A stretch of 64,000 bases of DNA from Veillonella sp. VA137 (GCF_003992015.1 NZ_RQVK01000002.1:99165-163164); one strand, 5' to 3'; shown: positions 35,087-45,370, numbered from the stretch's first letter. Notes: generated from the letters alone by a model not told the origin. Program-made: numbers and translations.

Positions 35087-35878
35087 ATGATACTTTCAGT
35101 ACAAGATATGGAAACACAAGACACATGGACTTTAGGGGGACATACATTACAGTCTCGATTTATCTTGGGATCTGGCAAATTTTCTATCGACTTAATCGAG
35201 GCCGTCTTAGAAGAAGCAGGGGCTGAAATGATCACTTTAGCATTACGTCGTGCGGTGGGGGGCGAAGTAGAAAATATCTTAGACGCCATTCCCAAAGATA
35301 CCATCTTAATCCCTAACACAAGTGGCGCTCGAGATGCGGAAGAAGCGGTGCGCATTGCACGTTTATCCCGAGCTACAGGTTGTGGAGATTTTGTAAAAGT
35401 AGAAATTATGAAAGATTCTAAATACTTGTTACCTCACAATGGAGAGACGATTAAAGCAACGGAGATCTTAGCTAACGAAGGATTTATCGTCTTGCCGTAT
35501 ATGTATCCAGATTTAGAAGTAGCTCGTGACTTAGTCAATGCTGGTGCCGCAGCGGTGATGCCTTTAGCTGCCCCTATCGGATCGAATCGTGGATTACAGA
35601 CGAAGGAATTTATCAGAATTTTAGTCAATGAAATAGACTTGCCTATCATTGTAGATGCTGGTATTGGTGCTCCATCCCAAGCAGCAGAAGCTATGGAAAT
35701 GGGCGTAGCTGCGATCATGGCAAATACAGCCGTAGCTTCTGCGGGTCATATTCGAGGTATGGCGAAAGCATTTGGTTTAGCCATCCAAGCAGGACGGTTG
35801 GCATATTTGTCAAAATTAGGGCCTACTCTTGAAACCGGTGGTAGCGCTTCATCTCCGTTGACTGGATTTTTGAGATAA
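35087..35878 (+). CDS. thiG: thiazole synthase ThiG
   Basis: 263 residues. [10 protein letters not shown], the Schiff-base region around MITLALRR, and [21 protein letters not shown] match ThiG. It makes the thiazole phosphate from deoxyxylulose phosphate, dehydroglycine (from ThiH) and ThiS thiocarboxylate. AAGGAGGA sets the ATG at 35087; the longer frame overlapping thiF has no such support. Confidence 0.95.
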   Translation: MILSVQDMETQDTWTLGGHTLQSRFILGSGKFSIDLIEAVLEEAGAEMITLALRRAVGGEVENILDAIPKDTILIPNTSGARDAEEAVRIARLSRATGCGDFVKVEIMKDSKYLLPHNGETIKATEILANEGFIVLPYMYPDLEVARDLVNAGAAAVMPLAAPIGSNRGLQTKEFIRILVNEIDLPIIVDAGIGAPSQAAEAMEMGVAAIMANTAVASAGHIRGMAKAFGLAIQAGRLAYLSKLGPTLETGGSASSPLTGFLR

Positions 35879-35894
35879 TAGGAAAGGAATAGCT

Positions 35895-37091
35895 ATGTCT
35901 AGTACCACCAGATACCATATAGATGATCCATGTTGGAAGTATCGCCCCCACATGGATCAAATTGAAAGTCCCATTTTAGAAACGGTATTGCGAGAACGTG
36001 AGCAATATATGTACGATCAATATACAGCAGATGATGTGCGCCGTGTATTGCAAGAAGATACCATTGATGTAGAAGGATTGAAAATTTTATTATCTCCTGC
36101 AGCAGAACCATTTTTGGAAGAACTAGCGGAAAAAGCAAAGGCCGTACGAACACGATACTTTGGCAATTCTGTGTATTTATTTACACCGTTATATATTTCA
36201 AACTATTGCGATAACCTATGCGTGTATTGTGGCTTCAACTGTAAAAATCAGATCCATCGGGCGAAGTTAGATGAAGCAGGTATTGAAGAAGAGTTAAAAA
36301 ATATTGCCAAAACAGGATTACAGGATATTTTAATTTTGACTGGGGAAAGTGAACGTCATAGCCCTATTTCTTACATTGGGCGTGCCTGTGAATTAGCAAA
36401 AAAATATTTCAAAGTAGTAGGCGTAGAAATTTACCCTGCCAATGTAGACGATTATGCGTACCTACGAGAATGCGGTTGTGATTATGTGACCGTATTCCAA
36501 GAAACCTATAATTGGGAAAACTATAAAACATTGCACTTGTTAGGCAATAAAAGCATCTTTCCATATCGATTAGAAACACAGGAACGAGCTTTACGAGGAG
36601 GAATGCGTGGAGTAGGGTTAGCAGCCTTATTGGGATTGGATGATTTCCGAAAAGATGCCTTTGCCACAGCCTTGCATGCCCATATGCTACAACGTGCCTA
36701 TCCGCATGGAGAAATTAGTATTTCCTGTCCACGCCTGCGGCCTATCGTCAATGATGATACCATCAATGCAGGGGACGTAGGAGAAGCTCAATTATTACAA
36801 GTCATCTTGGCATATCGCTTATTCCTACCTTATGCAAATATTACGATTTCCACTAGAGAAACAGCCAGGTTCCGTAACGGGGTCCTACCATTAGCAGCGA
36901 CGAAATTGTCAGCAGGTGTCAGCACAGGCATTGGTGAACATTCCTCAGAAGAAAATAAACAAGAAGAAGGGGATGCACAATTTGAAATTGCTGACAGTAG
37001 AACTGTAGCAGAAGCCATGGAAGATGTGAAAGCCTTAGGAATGCAAGTGGTGATGAGTGATTATATCGATGTGCTCTATGAAGAAAAATAG
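35895..37091 (+). CDS. thiH: tyrosine lyase ThiH (2-iminoacetate synthase)
   Basis: 398 residues. The radical SAM motif is CDNLCVYCGF (CX3CX2C). The fold and flanking segments resemble HydG at 2161, but the protein ends before the HydG second-cluster region. It cleaves tyrosine to p-cresol and dehydroglycine for ThiG, the anaerobic route. It overlaps the ThiE-like gene by 14 bases. Confidence 0.93.
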   Translation: MSSTTRYHIDDPCWKYRPHMDQIESPILETVLREREQYMYDQYTADDVRRVLQEDTIDVEGLKILLSPAAEPFLEELAEKAKAVRTRYFGNSVYLFTPLYISNYCDNLCVYCGFNCKNQIHRAKLDEAGIEEELKNIAKTGLQDILILTGESERHSPISYIGRACELAKKYFKVVGVEIYPANVDDYAYLRECGCDYVTVFQETYNWENYKTLHLLGNKSIFPYRLETQERALRGGMRGVGLAALLGLDDFRKDAFATALHAHMLQRAYPHGEISISCPRLRPIVNDDTINAGDVGEAQLLQVILAYRLFLPYANITISTRETARFRNGVLPLAATKLSAGVSTGIGEHSSEENKQEEGDAQFEIADSRTVAEAMEDVKALGMQVVMSDYIDVLYEEK

Positions 37092-37899
37092 CCCATCTAT
37101 AGACACCTTAGTGTTGATTACAAATCGCCAGCTACTGAAAGATGACATTAGCTTAGCCACATATGGTGTAGCACTGTCTAGAGGGATAGAAAGACTACAA
37201 AAGTATGGCAAACATTGTATTAATCATACAGAAGAAAGCAGTTTACCATATAATATACGTAGAACGTATAGCTCTACAGTAAAAGCGAATCTTCATAGTA
37301 CTAAATTGCCTGGTGCAAGGGCAGATAGTGCTGAACCAGACAACTGGATGAGAAATCACAGCAGTCTGTACACCCTATGCCGTGACACTGATTTACCCTT
37401 TGAGGAGTATCTCCAACTCTGCGATACCATAGGTAGTACCGTGGTATACCATGGCAAGGTTATTACGAATCGAGAGCAATTAGCTATTGTTTTGGCAACA
37501 GCAAAACGAATCCATCTACCCACTAATCTAATACGCTATTGGCAATCCGAACAAGAAGAACTATGGATTACCTTGCAACAACATTTTCAGGACATAACTA
37601 TGTGGAGCACCGTCCACAACGAAGATGACATCAAGTTATTAGCATCCCTAGGAATCCCTAATTTGGAGTACGTCTTAATCAGTCCCATCTTTCCCACACA
37701 ATGCAAAACAGGACACCCTGGCATCGGAGTCAAGCGAGGACAAGAACTGTTGACACAAATCCAGACACATTACCCACAAGTACAAGGTATTGCTTTGGGA
37801 GGTATCCACGAGCACAATTACCTAACGTGTTTGCAACATTCCTTCACTGGCGTAGCTATTATGTCTGATTTCATGAAGCGAGTGCATAACCATATATAG
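37078..37899 (+). CDS. thiE: divergent ThiE/TenI-like thiamine phosphate synthase
   Basis: 273 residues from ATG 37078, inside the end of thiH. The N-terminal VLITNRQLLKD and C-terminal ISPIFPTQCKTGHPGIG and GIALGGIHEHN match the ThiE/TenI TIM barrel. Between about residues 35 and 105 is a hydrophilic segment not found in standard ThiE (about 210 residues), and the VHLGQ motif of ThiE is reduced to IHLPTN. It may be an active ThiE with an insertion, or a TenI-like relative. Operon position supports a role in thiamine synthesis. Confidence 0.65.
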   Translation: MKKNSPSIDTLVLITNRQLLKDDISLATYGVALSRGIERLQKYGKHCINHTEESSLPYNIRRTYSSTVKANLHSTKLPGARADSAEPDNWMRNHSSLYTLCRDTDLPFEEYLQLCDTIGSTVVYHGKVITNREQLAIVLATAKRIHLPTNLIRYWQSEQEELWITLQQHFQDITMWSTVHNEDDIKLLASLGIPNLEYVLISPIFPTQCKTGHPGIGVKRGQELLTQIQTHYPQVQGIALGGIHEHNYLTCLQHSFTGVAIMSDFMKRVHNHI

Positions 37900-37905
37900 C
37901 TATAA

Positions 37906-38015
37906 GAACGCCATACATTTCGGAGCAAATCTCAGTGGAACGTAAATTTGTGGAGAAGTGTATGGCGTTCGCTCCTTGCGTTCTAGGCACGAAAGCGGGG
38001 AAAGAACGCCATATA
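37906..38015. repeat. inverted-repeat element related to the 18573 family
   Basis: GAACGCCATACATTTC (37906-37921) pairs with GAAGTGTATGGCGTTC (37955-37970), 15 of 16 positions. A third partial copy GAACGCCATA follows at 38004. The arm layout recalls the first module of the repeats at 18573 and 23183, but the core sequence is more diverged. It sits between the thi operon and a glycosyltransferase. Confidence 0.6.
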
Positions 38016-38081
38016 TAGCGGAGTTTGCAAAACAAGTCTCAATCCTGTAAAATAGATAGGTAAAGATCATAAGGAGGAGCT

Positions 38082-39020
38082 ATGTTACTGTCAATTGTTG
38101 TTCCCGTATTTAATGAGGAAGATAATATTCAAAAATTTTATACTACAGTCAAAGATGTATTGCAAACTCTTGACTATGACCATGAAATTATTTTCGTCGA
38201 TGACGGGTCCAGTGATGATAGTGCAGGCATGCTACGATATATTGGTAATCAAGATCCAAAAGTAAAAGTGCTGTTATTAGCAAGGAACTTCGGTCATCAA
38301 TTAGCCTTGACCTGTGGATTAGATTACGCCCAAGGTGATGCGGTAATCACTATGGATGGAGATATGCAACATCCACCGGAGTTGATTCCGGAGCTAGTGA
38401 AGCATTGGGAAGCAGGTGCAGATGTAGTACGTACCATTCGCGATTCCACAGAAGATGCTAGTTGGGCAAAAGCTTTTACATCGAAATACTATTACAAAGT
38501 GCTTAACAAATTAGCCAATGTTCCTATCGTGGAAGGTGGTTCGGATTTTCGTTTGATGAATCGAAAATCCTTAGAAACATTGAAAAACTTTCGTGAACAT
38601 GGCAGATTTTTGCGGGGCATTGTAGGCGACTTGGGGTTCGTGCAACATGAATTTCACTTCGTAGCACCCCCACGCTTTGCAGGCACTTCTAAATTTAGTG
38701 TAAAAAAAATGATGCGCTTTGCGTTAGACGGCATTACAGCATTTTCTAGAGTACCCTTGCGTTTAGCCTTATATATCGGCTTGCTATGCGGACTATTAAG
38801 CCTGATTATGATCGGACACATATTGTTTGTTCACTTCTTCTCTGACAATGTTATCAGTGGTTGGTCTACCCTAGGGGTGGCTATCTTCTTCCTAGGTGGT
38901 GTACAACTGGTAGGCATTGGTATTATAGGAGAGTATGTAGGACGAATTTTTGAAGAGGTTAAACAACGACCGTTATATTGGGTGAAAGACACTATAAACT
39001 GTCACATAGAAGACAAATAA
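38082..39020 (+). CDS. family 2 glycosyltransferase with membrane tail (GtrB/DPM-like)
   Basis: 312 residues. The GT-A domain begins LSIVVPVFNEEDNIQKFY, with DDGSSD and the metal-binding DGDMQHPPE. Two transmembrane helices lie at about 230-252 and 265-287, as in undecaprenyl-phosphate glucosyl transferases of the GtrB/ArnC/DPM1 group. It would load a sugar on a lipid carrier for surface glycan modification. No flippase or target glycan genes are adjacent, so the pathway is unassigned. Confidence 0.82.
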   Translation: MLLSIVVPVFNEEDNIQKFYTTVKDVLQTLDYDHEIIFVDDGSSDDSAGMLRYIGNQDPKVKVLLLARNFGHQLALTCGLDYAQGDAVITMDGDMQHPPELIPELVKHWEAGADVVRTIRDSTEDASWAKAFTSKYYYKVLNKLANVPIVEGGSDFRLMNRKSLETLKNFREHGRFLRGIVGDLGFVQHEFHFVAPPRFAGTSKFSVKKMMRFALDGITAFSRVPLRLALYIGLLCGLLSLIMIGHILFVHFFSDNVISGWSTLGVAIFFLGGVQLVGIGIIGEYVGRIFEEVKQRPLYWVKDTINCHIEDK

Positions 39021-39042
39021 TCGTATATAAGAGAGGAGTCCT

Positions 39043-39891
39043 ATGACGAGTAAAAAGAAACAATACCTGGCAGTCGCTCTATTAGTAGGCTTTTTAGGTA
39101 CTAGTGTACACGGAGCTTACCAATATGGCGATACAGGCAATGAAATTCTTGGAATTCAAAAAAAACTCATCGCTGCTGGTTATAAAGCTAGGGAAACTAG
39201 CGAATATGATGCAAATACAAAGTGGGCTGTTAGATTATTCCAAAAAGATAATGGATTAACAGTGGACGGTATATTAGGGGCAGTGACCTATAAAAAATTG
39301 ATGGGTAAACCACTGCCGGCGACAACGAAAACGGTGTCTAAAAAGAAAGAAATTTCTGAAAAAGATGCGCTACTATTGTCCCATATCGATCCAAGTAGAG
39401 AATCTACAGCTATCACATCTACGTTAAAGCATAAAAAAGACAAAAGCTCTGCCCCACAAGGGTTGACTTTCAAAAAGAAAGGCAAAACATACAAAGGATT
39501 AGAGATTGGACATCAACCTGTATCTGGCAATGTGAAAGAGATTTTGACCTATGCCAATACATTTACGGGCGTGCCTTATAAATTTGGAGGCACTACACCA
39601 GCGGGATTTGATTGCTCTGGATATATTCGATATGTATTCCAAAAGATAGGCTTTGATATGCCGCGCCAAGCTGACGAACAGTATACAGTGGGTAAAAAAG
39701 TAGAAAAAAATAATTTACAACCAGGTGATTTAGTATTCTTTGAAACCTATGAACCGGGTATTTCTCATTCTGGCATATACATCGGAGATGGGCAATTCAT
39801 CAGTGCCACATCTAGCAGTGGTGTAGCCGTAGCAGATATTGACGATAGCTACTGGGGACCACGCTATGTAGGGGCAAAACGCGTACTATAA
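39043..39891 (+). CDS. secreted NlpC/P60 peptidoglycan endopeptidase
   Basis: 282 residues: a signal peptide (about 1-26), a peptidoglycan_binding_1 domain (about 30-85, with LFQKDNGLTVDGILGAVTYKK), a Lys-rich linker and a C-terminal NlpC/P60 domain. The catalytic Cys191 is in GFDCSGY and the His (about 241) is in GISHSGIYIG. It cleaves stem-peptide bonds in the wall. It follows the glycosyltransferase by 22 bases. Confidence 0.88.
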   Translation: MTSKKKQYLAVALLVGFLGTSVHGAYQYGDTGNEILGIQKKLIAAGYKARETSEYDANTKWAVRLFQKDNGLTVDGILGAVTYKKLMGKPLPATTKTVSKKKEISEKDALLLSHIDPSRESTAITSTLKHKKDKSSAPQGLTFKKKGKTYKGLEIGHQPVSGNVKEILTYANTFTGVPYKFGGTTPAGFDCSGYIRYVFQKIGFDMPRQADEQYTVGKKVEKNNLQPGDLVFFETYEPGISHSGIYIGDGQFISATSSSGVAVADIDDSYWGPRYVGAKRVL

Positions 39892-39895
39892 CACA

Positions 39896-39929
39896 CAAGC
39901 TGTAATGATACTGTCATTACAGCTTTTGC
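39896..39929 (+). terminator. terminator after the NlpC/P60 gene
   Basis: AAGCTGTAATGA-TACTG-TCATTACAGCTTTT, an almost perfect 12-bp stem with a short T run. Confidence 0.8.
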
Positions 39930-39966
39930 CATATATGCGATAACTAGAAACATAAAGGAGTTAACA

Positions 39967-40677
39967 ATGACGCACGCAGGCATTCATATACAAGATGTAC
40001 AATTTTCCTATGGATCGCAGACGGTGATCCATAATATGACAATTACCATTCCCAAAGGCGAGTTTGTGCTGGTAGTGGGACCTAATGGATCTGGTAAAAC
40101 CACGTGGCTTCGTATGGTAGCAGGACTATTAGAACCGACAGCAGGACATCTTTGTTTAGATGGTATTAGTCCAAAAGAGGCGCAAATGAAAGGGCTCATT
40201 CACTTAGTGCCACAAATTTATAACAAGAATGCAGCCCAATTTCCAGCTACCGTAGAAGAGGTAGTGGGACTCGCTTTATTTCACGTACCGAAGGAAGATA
40301 GAAAAGGACGCATCTTGGATGCTTTGGAATTGGTGGGCATGCAAGATTTCTTGAAACGCCGCATTGGAGAACTCAGTGGAGGTCAACAACAACGTGTCAT
40401 GTTAGCCCAAGCCTTAGCACGGAAACCGAACTATATTTTGCTAGATGAGCCCACAAGTGGTATCGACTTTGAAACAAGCAAAAAAATATACGAAGTGTTG
40501 CGATCTTTAAAAGAAGAAAACATCACTGTTATTATGGTCACTCATGATGTGACAGAAGCTATGGAAGTAGCAGATACAATTTTATGTGTGGATGGACATG
40601 CTTGTTATTATGGACCTTGTAAAGGCTTTATGGAAAGTCATCAAGGCTCTCGTTTGGCATGGCATTTAGGAGGTTAA
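39967..40677 (+). CDS. ZnuC-like metal ABC transporter ATPase
   Basis: 236 residues. Walker A is GPNGSGKTT, the signature LSGGQQQRVMLAQAL, Walker B ILLDEPTSGID and an H-loop VTHD. Together with the adjacent permease it resembles ZnuBC/MntAB-type importers for zinc or manganese. The solute-binding protein is not encoded here, so the metal is unknown. Confidence 0.85.
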   Translation: MTHAGIHIQDVQFSYGSQTVIHNMTITIPKGEFVLVVGPNGSGKTTWLRMVAGLLEPTAGHLCLDGISPKEAQMKGLIHLVPQIYNKNAAQFPATVEEVVGLALFHVPKEDRKGRILDALELVGMQDFLKRRIGELSGGQQQRVMLAQALARKPNYILLDEPTSGIDFETSKKIYEVLRSLKEENITVIMVTHDVTEAMEVADTILCVDGHACYYGPCKGFMESHQGSRLAWHLGG

Positions 40678-40678
40678 G

Positions 40679-41482
40679 ATGGACATTTTATCCTATACAT
40701 TTATGCAACGTGCCTTTTTAGCAGGCCTTATTGTGGCACTCATGTGCCCCTTAATCGGTATGTTCATCGTCATCAAACGTCAATCTATGCTCGGTGATGG
40801 ATTAGGACATATTGCCTTTGCTGGTGTGACAGGGGCATCCTTATTGAAAGTATACCCTCCATTAGGGGCTGTAGTATTAACGGTGCTTTCTGCGATGGGC
40901 ATAGAACTCGTGCGTCGCTACCAAAAACAATACGCAGATATGATTATGGCATTATTCTTTTATGGTGGATTATCCTTAGCCATCGTATTCTCTACGATGG
41001 TAAAAATGCCAAGTACTGGTCTATTGAATTTCTTATTCGGCAGTATTTTGACGGTAACTATGACAGATATCTATGGCATTGGTGCAGTGGCGATAGTAGT
41101 GGGGATCATCATGAAATTTGTGTATCATTCCTTAATGCTTACCTCTTTTGACGAGGAAATTGCTCGTACCGTAGGTATCAATGTGAATCGTGTGAACATG
41201 ATCTTTGCCATCTTAACAGCCTTGGTCGTTGTGATGGGGATGACTGTAGTAGGAATTCTATTAATTAGTGCGTTGATGATAGTTCCTGTTGCCTCCGCTC
41301 ATTTATGGAAGCGAGGCTTTAAAGAAACTTGGGGCATCGCCACCGTATATTCAGTGTTATCCGTTGTTGGTGGACTATGTAGTGCCTTTTGGCTAGACTT
41401 TGCACCAGGGGGGACCATCGTGTTGACAGCGATTGGACTCTATGTCATTACGTTTTTGGTGAATTTGTTTAAGTGTAGGTAA
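40679..41482 (+). CDS. ZnuB-like metal ABC transporter permease
   Basis: 267 residues and about eight transmembrane helices of the ABC-3 family. CPLIGMFIVIKRQSMLGDGL and FDEEIARTVGI are typical of ZnuB/MntB. It begins one base after the ATPase stop. No solute-binding protein follows. Zinc, manganese or iron are all possible substrates. Confidence 0.85.
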   Translation: MDILSYTFMQRAFLAGLIVALMCPLIGMFIVIKRQSMLGDGLGHIAFAGVTGASLLKVYPPLGAVVLTVLSAMGIELVRRYQKQYADMIMALFFYGGLSLAIVFSTMVKMPSTGLLNFLFGSILTVTMTDIYGIGAVAIVVGIIMKFVYHSLMLTSFDEEIARTVGINVNRVNMIFAILTALVVVMGMTVVGILLISALMIVPVASAHLWKRGFKETWGIATVYSVLSVVGGLCSAFWLDFAPGGTIVLTAIGLYVITFLVNLFKCR

Positions 41483-41516
41483 TAAATATATATAAATTTT
41501 GCATAAGGGATTTTTC

Positions 41517-41541
41517 ATAAGCAGCCTATAAGGCTGCTTAT
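41517..41541 (+). terminator. hairpin after the permease gene
   Basis: ATAAGCAGCC-TATAA-GGCTGCTTAT is a perfect 10-bp inverted repeat but has no T run. It may be a weak terminator. A second dyad, GGTAAGG-AATC-CCTTACC, lies at 41615-41632 just before the alaS promoter. Confidence 0.5.
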
Positions 41542-41661
41542 ATGCTATACTCAAATGGTTCGTAAGGAGTATAAAGAATGAACCCATCGGAAGATACTTG
41601 TTGTTTCTATGTATGGTAAGGAATCCCTTACCTTATTGCATACTTTCATCAAAATCTGTGG

Positions 41662-41667
41662 TATAAT
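41662..41667 (+). promoter_or_regulatory. -10 element of alaS
   Basis: TATAAT at 41662-41667. The best -35, TTGCAT at 41636, is 20 bases away, longer than ideal. The palindrome at 41615-41632 sits just upstream. Confidence 0.5.
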
Positions 41668-41698
41668 AAAGTCAATAGACAATTTTAGGAGGGAAACC

Positions 41699-44308
41699 AT
41701 GACAGGAAATGAATTACGCCAAGCGTATTTGAATTTTTTTGAAAGTAAAGGACATTTAAAGCAAGAGAGTTATTCTCTTGTTCCAGATAACGACCCATCT
41801 TTATTATTAATCGGTGCTGGTATGGCACCTTTGAAACCGTTTTTTACGGGTAAATTAGTGCCACCTTGCACACGAATTACGACAAGCCAAAAGTCAATTC
41901 GTACAGGGGATATTGAAAACGTAGGACGCACAGCACGTCACCATACATTCTTTGAAATGTTGGGAAACTTCTCTTTTGGTGATTATTTCAAAAAAGAGGC
42001 CATCCATTGGGCATGGGAATTCTTAACAGAAGTCATCAAATTGGACAAAGAAAAATTATACGTTACTGTATATCCAGATGACCAAGAAGCCTACGATACA
42101 TGGCATAATGAAATTGGCTTGCCAGAAGACCATATCAGCCGTTTAGAAGATAATTTCTGGGAAATTGGCGAAGGCCCATGTGGTCCAGACAGCGAGATTT
42201 TCTTTGATTTAGGACCAGAACGTGGTTGCGACGATCCGAACTGTGCACCAGGTTGTGATTGCGACCGTTTCCTTGAAATTTGGAATCTTGTGTTCACGCA
42301 ATTCAACCGTACCGCAGAAGGTACTTACGAGCCATTGGCCAAGAAAAACATCGATACTGGCGCTGGTTTAGAGCGTTTGGCATCTGTGTTGCAAAATAAA
42401 GAAAGTAACTTTGAAACAGATTTGATTTTCCCAATCATCGAGGCGACAGCGAAAAAAGCAGGTGTTACGTATCATACAGATGCGAATACAGATGTTTCTT
42501 TGAAAGTTATCGCTGACCATATTCGTGCCATCGTAGCATTGATTGCAGATGGTGTGTTACCATCTAATGAAGGCCGTGGATATGTACTTCGCCGTATTTT
42601 GCGCCGTGCTGTTCGCCATGGTCGCCTATTAGGTATTCAAGGACTATTCTTGGTACCATTAGTAGATATCGTAGTAGATATCTTGGGTGGAGCTATTACG
42701 AATATTGTGGAAAAACAAGACTTCGTTAAACGAGTGGTGGCGAACGAAGAAGAACGCTTTAACCAAACGTTGGCATCCGGCCTAGATATGTTGAGCCAAT
42801 TATTGGATACATTGAAAGCTGACGGTGCTACTACTGTACCTGGTCAAGACGTGTTCAAATTATATGACACATACGGATTCCCTTGGGAATTGACAGAAGA
42901 AATCGCTCACGAAGCAGGTTTCACGATCGACCAAGCTGGTTTTGAAAGTGCTATGAATGAACAACGTACTCGTGCTCGTGAAGCTCGTGAAGACGTAGAC
43001 GCAAAAGTGGCAACTCCAGATATTACCCATTTATCTGGCGAACATATTTCTGACGATGAAAGTGCCACAGCATCTACAGTCTTGTTAATCGGTGAAGGGG
43101 CAAAAGCCATTGAACGTGCTGAAGATGGACAGGATGTAACCATCATCGTAAAAACGACTCCATTCCATGCAGAAGGAGGCGGACAATTAGGTGACACTGG
43201 TTTCATCGTAGGCCCATTGGGTAAAGTAGAAGTGCATACGGCTAAAAAATTGCCAGAAGGCACTACTTATCATGTAGGTACCGTGGTAGAAGGTAGCATT
43301 TCTCTAAATGATGAAGTGACATTCGAAGTCGATATAGAACGCCGTCAGTATATGGCACGTAACCATACAGCAACACACTTATTGCATGCTGCATTGCGTG
43401 CTGTATTGGGCAATCATGTTAACCAAGCAGGTTCCTTAGTAACGCCTGATTACTTGCGCTTTGATTTTACACACTTCTCCCCAGTGACAGCAGAAGAATT
43501 ACAAATCATTACGAACATGGTAAATGAACAAATTCTTCGTGCTTCCACATTGGAAGTAGAAACTATGTCCATTGATGCGGCGAAAGCAAAAGGTGCTATG
43601 GCGTTGTTCGGTGAAAAATATGGTTCCGAAGTACGAGTTGTATCTGTGCCAGAATTCTCCATCGAATTGTGTGGCGGTTCTCACGTAGAAAATACTGGTT
43701 TTATCGGTCAATTCCGTATCACTTCCGAAGGTGGTATTGGTTCTGGCGTACGCCGTATCGAAGCGGTGACAGGTAAAGCAGCACTTGTGTTAGCACAACA
43801 AGAAGAACAAACGTTAAAAGCAGTAGCTTCTCTTGTGAAAGGAAAACCACAAGAAGTAGTAGGTAAAGTACAACAAGTATTAGACCATGCAAAAGCTGTA
43901 GAACGTGAGTTAGATCAAGTGAAAAAAGAATTGAATAGCGGTAACCTTGATGGTGTCTTAGCTGGTCAATTTACAGTAGGCGATGTAACAGCAGTAGTAG
44001 CCTCCGTACCAGTATCTGATATGGGTGAATTGCGTGACATGGCGGATATGGTTCGTGATAAAATTGGCTCTGGCGTAGTATTATTAGGTGCAGCTGGTGA
44101 CGATAAAGTAAACTTTGTCTGCATGGCTACGAAAGATGTAGTAGGCAAAGGTATCCATTGTGGTAACATCGTAAAAGCAGCAGCACAAGCAGCTGGTGGC
44201 AATGGCGGTGGCCGTCCAGATATGGCACAAGCTGGTGGTAAAGATCCAGCTGCTATGGACCAAGCCTTAGCAGCAGGTAAAGAAACGATCCAATCCATGG
44301 TTGGATAA
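41699..44308 (+). CDS. alaS: alanyl-tRNA synthetase
   Basis: 869 residues. The class II catalytic core includes [21 protein letters not shown]; the editing domain shows [11 protein letters not shown] and [10 protein letters not shown], whose His and Cys residues bind zinc; the C-terminal glycine-rich C-Ala domain follows. It charges tRNA-Ala and clears Ser and Gly. The ATG at 41699 follows TAGGAGGG; the longer frame from 41609 crosses the promoter and is rejected. The downstream order ireB-ruvX-DUF1292-mltG is the Bacillus-type neighbourhood. Confidence 0.97.
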   Translation: MTGNELRQAYLNFFESKGHLKQESYSLVPDNDPSLLLIGAGMAPLKPFFTGKLVPPCTRITTSQKSIRTGDIENVGRTARHHTFFEMLGNFSFGDYFKKEAIHWAWEFLTEVIKLDKEKLYVTVYPDDQEAYDTWHNEIGLPEDHISRLEDNFWEIGEGPCGPDSEIFFDLGPERGCDDPNCAPGCDCDRFLEIWNLVFTQFNRTAEGTYEPLAKKNIDTGAGLERLASVLQNKESNFETDLIFPIIEATAKKAGVTYHTDANTDVSLKVIADHIRAIVALIADGVLPSNEGRGYVLRRILRRAVRHGRLLGIQGLFLVPLVDIVVDILGGAITNIVEKQDFVKRVVANEEERFNQTLASGLDMLSQLLDTLKADGATTVPGQDVFKLYDTYGFPWELTEEIAHEAGFTIDQAGFESAMNEQRTRAREAREDVDAKVATPDITHLSGEHISDDESATASTVLLIGEGAKAIERAEDGQDVTIIVKTTPFHAEGGGQLGDTGFIVGPLGKVEVHTAKKLPEGTTYHVGTVVEGSISLNDEVTFEVDIERRQYMARNHTATHLLHAALRAVLGNHVNQAGSLVTPDYLRFDFTHFSPVTAEELQIITNMVNEQILRASTLEVETMSIDAAKAKGAMALFGEKYGSEVRVVSVPEFSIELCGGSHVENTGFIGQFRITSEGGIGSGVRRIEAVTGKAALVLAQQEEQTLKAVASLVKGKPQEVVGKVQQVLDHAKAVERELDQVKKELNSGNLDGVLAGQFTVGDVTAVVASVPVSDMGELRDMADMVRDKIGSGVVLLGAAGDDKVNFVCMATKDVVGKGIHCGNIVKAAAQAAGGNGGGRPDMAQAGGKDPAAMDQALAAGKETIQSMVG

Positions 44309-44360
44309 GTTTACGATAGATGAGACTTTCAGTAGAAAGCTCATGATAAGGAGGGATTAT

Positions 44361-44621
44361 ATGAATCTTTCAGATAAAACAATGGTGATTAAGCCGGTTC
44401 AAACAACACCGTTAACACCAGAAGAAGTATTTCAACATGTGTTTCAAGCGTTGGTAGAAAAGGGATATAATCCGATTAGCCAAATTACGGGGTACCTCAT
44501 TTCGGGAGATCCAACGTATATTACAAGTTATAACAATGCTCGGAAAGATATTCGTAGTATTGAACGAGATGAACTCATTGAAGAACTTGTAAAAGAATAT
44601 GTGAAAGCGAAACAATTATAA
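44361..44621 (+). CDS. ireB: IreB family regulatory phosphoprotein
   Basis: 86 residues (UPF0297). [11 protein letters not shown] near the N-terminus holds threonines of the type phosphorylated by the PASTA kinase IreK in Enterococcus, and [21 protein letters not shown] is the family core. It is a small cytoplasmic regulator of envelope stress and cephalosporin tolerance in that genus. AAGGAGGG sets the ATG at 44361. Its stop overlaps ruvX by one base. Confidence 0.9.
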   Translation: MNLSDKTMVIKPVQTTPLTPEEVFQHVFQALVEKGYNPISQITGYLISGDPTYITSYNNARKDIRSIERDELIEELVKEYVKAKQL

Positions 44622-45031
44622 TGCGAATTATGGCACTAGATGTGGGAAGTCGGACCATAGGCGTCGCATGCAGTGATGCGTTGTATATTACAGCGCAAGG
44701 CATCGAAACTATTCGCCGCACATCTCATGAAAAAGACTTTCAGCGTATTGCGGAGTTAATCCGTGAATACGAGGTAGACACTATTGTGGTAGGTATGCCA
44801 AAAAATATGAATGGCACCAAAGGAGAACGGGCTGAAAAAACGGAAGCCTTTGTGGAAAAGATGCAAGAAGTCATCTCCACACCAGTCGTATTTTGGGACG
44901 AACGTTTATCTACTGTGATGGCAGAAAAATCCTTAATTGCCGCTGATGTAAGTCGTAAAAAACGGAAAGAAGTCATTGATAAGATGGCAGCAGTTGTCAT
45001 TTTACAAGGCTATTTAGATAGTCGTTCATAA
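44621..45031 (+). CDS. ruvX: Holliday junction resolvase-like YqgF/RuvX
   Basis: 136 residues of the RNase H fold: [16 protein letters not shown], then [14 protein letters not shown] and [11 protein letters not shown], with the conserved acidic residues. Members act in pre-16S rRNA 5' maturation and were proposed as resolvases. It overlaps ireB by one base and precedes the DUF1292 gene by 10. Confidence 0.93.
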   Translation: MRIMALDVGSRTIGVACSDALYITAQGIETIRRTSHEKDFQRIAELIREYEVDTIVVGMPKNMNGTKGERAEKTEAFVEKMQEVISTPVVFWDERLSTVMAEKSLIAADVSRKKRKEVIDKMAAVVILQGYLDSRS

Positions 45032-45041
45032 GGAGGTTACC

Positions 45042-45314
45042 ATGATCGAACAAGGTTATGAAGGTGAAGTATCTGTGATTGTCATTGAGGACGAAAATGG
45101 AGAAGAAATGTACTATGAAGAGGAAATGCTAATTCAATATGATGGAAAAGCATTTGCGATCTTAGTATCTCTTCCTCCAGAAGAAGACACTGAACATGAT
45201 GAACCAGAAGTGATTATTGCACGCATTGATGAAGAAGAGGGAGAACAAGTTTACGTGGCTCCAACTGATGAAGAATTCGATGCAGTCATTAAATTGTACG
45301 AAGAAATGGACTAA
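45042..45314 (+). CDS. DUF1292 family protein (YrzB-like)
   Basis: 90 residues, very acidic, with GEEMYYEEEMLIQYDGKAFA and VIIARIDEEEGEQVYV. It is the usual third member after ireB and ruvX. AAGGAGG precedes the start. Function unknown. A terminator follows, so the Bacillus-like run is interrupted here before mltG. Confidence 0.87.
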   Translation: MIEQGYEGEVSVIVIEDENGEEMYYEEEMLIQYDGKAFAILVSLPPEEDTEHDEPEVIIARIDEEEGEQVYVAPTDEEFDAVIKLYEEMD

Positions 45315-45322
45315 TCGCTAGT

Positions 45323-45370
45323 AAGGGCTGTAACAGATTGCCGATAGGCAGTGTAGTTACAGCTCTTTTT
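45323..45370 (+). terminator. terminator after DUF1292
   Basis: AAGGGCTGTAAC pairs with GTTACAGCTCTTT around a long loop with an inner stem TTGCC/GGCAG, then five Ts. Its arms resemble the terminators after both SUKH/DUF4261 genes. Confidence 0.8.
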
